Shown: positions 6,209 to 9,775 of the stretch, in pieces
Layout: the number at the start of each line of letters is the position of its first letter
Position numbering within the stretch: position 1 is the first letter of the stretch
Source: Pseudomonadota bacterium
GTDB taxonomy: Bacteria; Pseudomonadota; Alphaproteobacteria; Reyranellales; Reyranellaceae
Length of the DNA: 9,775 bases
NCBI GenBank assembly: GCA_023436825.1
Contig: JAEZHS010000074.1
Span: forward strand, 1 to 9,775
Reading direction: 5' to 3'
The notes under the pieces: generated by a model
Seen by the model: the letters and a program-made list of their open reading frames with translations, nothing else
The model's database searches: none
What the model was told of the DNA's origin: nothing
Position numbers and translations under genes: made by a program

Positions 6209-6291
6209 TGATGCTCACGCTCTTCGGGACCGCGAGCTTCCAGCTCGCTTATGATCATGAGCGCGCAAGATGCGCGCGGTCTGGAAAATAG
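6208..6291 (+). other. Possible 27-codon bridging reading frame
   Basis: An ATG overlapping the ThDP-enzyme stop (TGATG at 6206-6210) opens a 27-codon frame, MMLTLFGTASFQLAYDHERA and seven more residues. It ends with TAG at 6289-6291, whose last base is the first base of the proposed hyuA GTG start (TAGTG). Both junctions have the form used for translational re-initiation. The frame runs through the hairpin repeat, so its product is probably not functional; if it is used, it would serve to carry ribosomes to hyuA. There is no independent ribosome binding site. It may be coincidence. Confidence 0.25.
6221..6290 (+). repeat. Three-stem palindromic element between the ThDP gene and hyuA
   Basis: Two perfect 7-bp hairpins with 3-base loops lie side by side: GCGAGCT-TCC-AGCTCGC (6232-6248) and GCGCGCA-AGA-TGCGCGC (6261-6277). 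They are enclosed by an outer stem, GACC (6228-6231) with GGTC (6278-6281), directly abutting both hairpins. Between them is the palindrome ATGATCAT (6251-6258). The whole folds as a cloverleaf-like three-way structure. It looks like a dispersed intergenic palindromic repeat that has settled inside an operon. It could reduce read-through to hyuA or shape mRNA stability, but lacks the T-run of an intrinsic terminator. Copy number elsewhere cannot be seen from this window. Confidence 0.7.
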
Positions 6292-8363
6292 TGACGTCCG
6301 CCCCCCTGACCGCCCCTTGGCGCATCGGCGTCGATGTCGGCGGCACCTTCACCGACATGGTGCTGCGCGATTCCGCGGGCGCCGTGCGCATCTTCAAATC
6401 GCCGTCCGTCCCGGCCGATCCCAGCGAGGGCGTTTTGGGCGTGCTGCGGCTCGCGGCCCAGCAGCTCGACCTGCCGCTCTCCGCGCTGCTGCGCGACTGC
6501 GCGCTGTTCGTGCACGGCTCGACCGTGGCCACCAACACCATCCTCGAGAAGAAAGGCGCCAAGGTCGGCCTGCTCACCACCATGGGCTTCCGTGACTCGC
6601 TGGAGATCCGCCGCGGTATCCGCGAGAACCAGTGGGATCATCGCGCGCCCTTCCCGCCCGTGCTGGCACCGCGCTACCTGCGCCTGCCGGTCCGAGGCCG
6701 CATCGACGCGGACGGCCACGAGTTGGTGCCGCTGGCGCCCGAGGACGTCGATGCCGCAGCCAAGGTGTTCACCGACGAAGGCGTCGAATCCGTCGCCGTC
6801 TGCCTGTTCAACTCCTTCCTCGACGGCGCGCACGAGCGCGCGGCCGGGATGCGTCTGTCGAAAGGCTGGAGCGGCCAGTGGATCTCGCTGTCGAGCGAGG
6901 TCATGCCGACCATGGGCGAGTACGAACGCAGCTCGACCGCCGTGGTCAACGCCTACATCGCGCCCAAGGTGACGAGCTATCTCAAGGCGCTCGACCAGCA
7001 ATTGCGCCAGCTCGGCCTGCCGCGCTCGCTGCTGCTGTTGCAGAGCAACGGTGGCGCGGTGTCGGTGGACCAGGTGGCGAGCCGCCCCGTCATGCTGGTG
7101 CTATCCGGGCCAGCGGCTGGTGTGGGCGCGCTAAAAGGCTGCGCCGCGCCCGGCGAAGCGGCCAACCTGATCTCGATGGAGATCGGCGGCACGAGCTGTG
7201 ACGTCATGGTGATGGCCAAGGGCGAGGTGCCGGTGGCCGACGAGCTCGTGATCGACAGCTACCACCTCACCACGCCCTCGGTGGAGATCCACACCGTCGG
7301 TGCAGGCGGGGGCGCCATCGCCTGGGTCGACGATGCGGGCCTGCTGCATGTCGGCCCGCAAGGCGCCGGCGCACGGCCCGGTCCCGCCGCTTATGGGCTG
7401 GGCGGTGAAAACCCGACCGTCACCGATGCCCAGCTCGTGCTGGGCCGCCTGCGTCCCGGTCCGCTGGCAGGAGGCGTCACGCTCGACGACAAGCTGGCGC
7501 GGCAGGCGATCGAGACGAAACTTGCCAAGCCGCTCGGCCTCTCGGTCGAGGACGCCGCGGCGGGCGTGATCAGGCTCCTGGAGCAGAACCTGCTGCACGC
7601 CGTCGAGCGGCTCAGCATCGAACGCGGCCACAATCCCGCGACCTTCACCCTGGTGGCGGCCGGCGGCGCCGGCCCGATGCACGGCGCTGCCGTCGCACGA
7701 GCGCTTGGCGCCAGGCGCGCCCTGCTGCCGCGCGCGGCGGGCGCGTTCTGTGCCATGGGCATGCTGCAGTCCGACGTGCGGCAGGACTACATGCACGTCT
7801 TCCTGGCCGACCTCGACACGGTCGACCTGGGCGAGCTCGAAGCTGGCTTTTCCGAACTCGAGGCGCGCGCCCGCGAGGCTCTGGGCCGGGAAGGCTTCGC
7901 CAACGGCTCGGCCGTCGTCTCACGCGAGGTCGACCTGCGTTACGACGGCCAGCAATGGCCGGTGCGCGTCGCGCTGGGCGTCGCCTTCGACGCTGCCGCG
8001 GCGCGCTGCACTTTCGAGGCTGAGCATCAGCGCCTGTTCGGCCACATCCAGCCCGGCGGGCGGATCTCGATCACCGCCCTGCGTGTCGTCGCCCGCGGCC
8101 TGCTCGACTGGACGCCACCCATCGCGCGCTCGCCGCAGGCCAATCCGCCAAGGCCGCGCGAAAAGCGCAAGGTCTGGATCGATCCGGCGCACGGCTGGCA
8201 CGACGTGCCGGTCTATGACGGCATCGAGCTCAGACCAGGCTGCACCCTCGACGGGCCACTGTTGATCGAGGAACGCACCACCACCGCCTTCGTCGGTCCG
8301 TGCGATCGATTGGAAGTCGACCAGCGCGACGACTTCCTGGTCCATGTCGGAGCCATCGTATGA
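6291..8363 (+). CDS. hyuA: Hydantoinase/oxoprolinase family subunit A (HyuA-like)
   Basis: A 690-residue ATP-dependent subunit of the hydantoinase/oxoprolinase family (N-methylhydantoinase, acetophenone and acetone carboxylases, 5-oxoprolinase), which couples ATP hydrolysis to ring opening or carboxylation together with subunit B. The N-terminal actin-fold phosphate loop DVGGTFTD is at 15-22, followed by HGSTVATNT (75-83). The second ATPase half has MEIGGTSCDV (296-305). AAGGAGPMHG lies at 456-465, with the C-terminal domain beyond. Length is normal for a free A subunit. Start choice: an in-frame ATG at 6270 gives seven more residues but lies in the loop of a repeat hairpin with no ribosome binding site. 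GTG at 6291, after GGA at 6283-6285, places the phosphate loop at the usual distance from the N-terminus; this choice is moderate, not firm. It overlaps hyuB by ATGA. Motifs cannot separate hydantoinase from carboxylase activity. Confidence 0.92.
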   Translation: MTSAPLTAPWRIGVDVGGTFTDMVLRDSAGAVRIFKSPSVPADPSEGVLGVLRLAAQQLDLPLSALLRDCALFVHGSTVATNTILEKKGAKVGLLTTMGFRDSLEIRRGIRENQWDHRAPFPPVLAPRYLRLPVRGRIDADGHELVPLAPEDVDAAAKVFTDEGVESVAVCLFNSFLDGAHERAAGMRLSKGWSGQWISLSSEVMPTMGEYERSSTAVVNAYIAPKVTSYLKALDQQLRQLGLPRSLLLLQSNGGAVSVDQVASRPVMLVLSGPAAGVGALKGCAAPGEAANLISMEIGGTSCDVMVMAKGEVPVADELVIDSYHLTTPSVEIHTVGAGGGAIAWVDDAGLLHVGPQGAGARPGPAAYGLGGENPTVTDAQLVLGRLRPGPLAGGVTLDDKLARQAIETKLAKPLGLSVEDAAAGVIRLLEQNLLHAVERLSIERGHNPATFTLVAAGGAGPMHGAAVARALGARRALLPRAAGAFCAMGMLQSDVRQDYMHVFLADLDTVDLGELEAGFSELEARAREALGREGFANGSAVVSREVDLRYDGQQWPVRVALGVAFDAAAARCTFEAEHQRLFGHIQPGGRISITALRVVARGLLDWTPPIARSPQANPPRPREKRKVWIDPAHGWHDVPVYDGIELRPGCTLDGPLLIEERTTTAFVGPCDRLEVDQRDDFLVHVGAIV
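8349..8352 (+). promoter_or_regulatory. hyuB ribosome binding site inside the hyuA 3' end
   Basis: GGAG lies 7 bases before the hyuB ATG at 8360 and within the last codons of hyuA. It supports the hyuB start and translational coupling through the ATGA overlap. Confidence 0.6.
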
Positions 8364-9775
8364 CCGAACTCGATCCCGTCACCCTGGCCCTCGTCCAGAA
8401 CCGGCTGGACCACATCTCGCACCAGATGGGTTGGGTGATGACCCGCACGGCGCGCTCGCCGATCTTCAGCCAGAGCCACGACTTCTCCTGCTTCCTGGCC
8501 GACTCGCGCGGTACCTTGATCAGCCAGGCCGACGGCATCCCGATCCATACCGGCGGCGGCGGCTTTGCCGTGCGCGCCGTCCTGCGTGACTTCAAGGATG
8601 CCCCGGAAGCTCAAGGAATTTGGCCTGAGGACGTCTTCCTGCTGAACGATCCCTACACGGCGGGCGGCAACCATCTGCCGGACTGGGTGATCGCGCGGCC
8701 GGTGTTCGTAGCCGGTAAGCTGATAGCCTTCGCCTGCAACCGGGCCCACCAGGCCGATATCGGCGGCGGCGCGGCCGGCACCTACAACTCGGCGGCCACC
8801 GAGATCTTCCATGAGGGCATCCGGCTGCCGGTGCTGAAGCTGATCGAGCGCGGCCGCACGCGCGACGACCTGTGGCGGCTGCTGATGATCAACACGCGCC
8901 TGCCCGAGGCGCTCGACGGCGATCTGCGCGCCATGATCGGCTCGACGCGCATCGGCGCCGAGCGGCTGGCGGCCCTCGTCGAAGAGCTGGGCATCGACCG
9001 GGCCTCCGACTTCTTCGAAGGCGTTCTGGCCCATGCCGATCGCCGCTTCCGCGGCTGCATCGCCCGGCTGGCCAAGGGCGTGTGGCGCGCCGAGGAGCCC
9101 GTCGACAACGACTGCTTCGAGCCGATCGACGCCAGGATCGCCGTCACGTTGACCGTCAAGGACGACGGCCTGATCGTCGACTTCGCCGGCACCTCGCCGC
9201 AGCTGAAAGGCTTCAAGAACAGCTCCATCGCCAACTCGACATCGGCGGTGTTCATGGCGCTGTCGTCGTTCTTCGAACCCGACCTGCCCAAGAACGAAGG
9301 CGCTTTCCGCAGCGTCGAGATCCGGCTGCCCGAAGGCAGCATGGTGAATGCGCGGCCGCCGGCGCCCATGACCATGAACACCGTGTTCATTGCCCACGAG
9401 ATCATCCATGCGCTGTGGAAGGCGTTGGACCAGGCGCTGCCCGAGCGTGCCTCGGCCGGCTGGTCGAAGGCCGTGCACGCCGTCACCGCCGGGGTGAAGG
9501 ACGACGGCAGCCGCTACGTCATGTACCAGTGGGCCGGCGCACCGGCCGGCGGCGGCGTGGAAGGCCGCGACGGCTTCCATCTGATCGGCCATCTCATCAC
9601 GCTGGGCGGCCTCACCCTGCCCAACCTCGAAACCTACGAGCAGCTCTATCCGGTACGCTTCCATCGCCAGGAGTTGCGCTGCGACAGCGCCGGCCCCGGC
9701 CGCTTCCGCGGCGGCGCCGGCTGCGACTACGAGGTCGAGGTCTTCACGCCGGCCGACTACGCCTTCCGCGGCGAA
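8360..9775 (+). CDS. hyuB: Hydantoinase/oxoprolinase family subunit B (HyuB-like), C-terminus beyond window
   Basis: The ATG at 8360 overlaps the hyuA TGA (ATGA), and the frame stays open for 472 codons to the right edge, so the end is missing. The family usually runs to about 520-600 residues. It begins MTELDPVTLALVQNRLDHIS, typical of subunit B. It carries the conserved LNDPYTAGGNHLPDW segment (95-109) and the His-Ala-Asp-type motif HQADIGGG (130-137). Later come DFAGTSPQ and, near the edge, GPGRFRGGAG, all characteristic of this family. Subunit B forms the catalytic partner of the ATP-dependent A subunit in hydantoinase and aryl/alkyl ketone carboxylase complexes in the cytoplasm. A GGAG site 7 bases upstream lies inside hyuA, so the pair is translationally coupled for equal subunit supply. 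A third small subunit, as in acetone carboxylase, could lie further right but is not visible. Confidence 0.93.
   Translation, partial: MTELDPVTLALVQNRLDHISHQMGWVMTRTARSPIFSQSHDFSCFLADSRGTLISQADGIPIHTGGGGFAVRAVLRDFKDAPEAQGIWPEDVFLLNDPYTAGGNHLPDWVIARPVFVAGKLIAFACNRAHQADIGGGAAGTYNSAATEIFHEGIRLPVLKLIERGRTRDDLWRLLMINTRLPEALDGDLRAMIGSTRIGAERLAALVEELGIDRASDFFEGVLAHADRRFRGCIARLAKGVWRAEEPVDNDCFEPIDARIAVTLTVKDDGLIVDFAGTSPQLKGFKNSSIANSTSAVFMALSSFFEPDLPKNEGAFRSVEIRLPEGSMVNARPPAPMTMNTVFIAHEIIHALWKALDQALPERASAGWSKAVHAVTAGVKDDGSRYVMYQWAGAPAGGGVEGRDGFHLIGHLITLGGLTLPNLETYEQLYPVRFHRQELRCDSAGPGRFRGGAGCDYEVEVFTPADYAFRGE

Noticed and set aside
8213..9664. A 483-codon minus-strand frame opposite hyuA and hyuB
   Set aside because: It is a shadow of two family-typical genes, spans both of them, and shows no motif or start signal of its own.

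Overview
This is a GC-rich window (almost every codon ends in G or C) with compact gene packing, strong GGAGG ribosome binding sites and short palindromic intergenic repeats. It reads as a free-living, metabolically versatile alphaproteobacterium of the soil type (Rhodospirillales or Hyphomicrobiales, for example Reyranella- or Bradyrhizobium-like). The lineage is inferred from style and protein flavour only, since no marker gene is present.

Layout. The left edge (1-206, minus) holds the N-terminus of a Tat-exported protein of unknown function. After a 168-bp divergent gap comes a small two-helix membrane protein (375-635, plus). It converges tail to tail with a phytanoyl-CoA dioxygenase family Fe(II)/2-oxoglutarate oxygenase (641-1801, minus). 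A 160-bp gap containing a large nested inverted repeat (1860-1946) separates that gene from a family 5 ABC-transporter substrate-binding protein (1964-3568, minus). Only 48 bp upstream of it lies a choline kinase/aminoglycoside phosphotransferase-fold kinase (3617-4453, minus).

An 81-bp divergent intergenic region (4454-4534) carries a perfect 7-bp dyad that looks like an operator. On its other side, on the plus strand, are a benzoylformate-decarboxylase-like ThDP enzyme (4535-6208), an 82-bp spacer made mostly of a three-stem repeat, the hydantoinase/oxoprolinase A subunit (hyuA, 6291-8363), and the B subunit (hyuB, from 8360, overlapping by ATGA and running off the right edge).

How it may work together (inference). 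The divergent layout around one candidate operator suggests a small catabolic locus. The binding protein would capture a solute in the periplasm, the kinase-fold protein would act on it or a product, the ThDP enzyme would act on a 2-oxo acid, and HyuAB would carry out an ATP-dependent amide-ring opening or a carboxylation. The substrate cannot be read from the sequence. No permease, ATPase or regulator gene lies in the window. The dioxygenase may or may not belong, because the repeat separates it from the binding-protein gene. No stretch longer than 300 bases lacks a gene, and no tRNA, rRNA, CRISPR array or transposase gene was seen.
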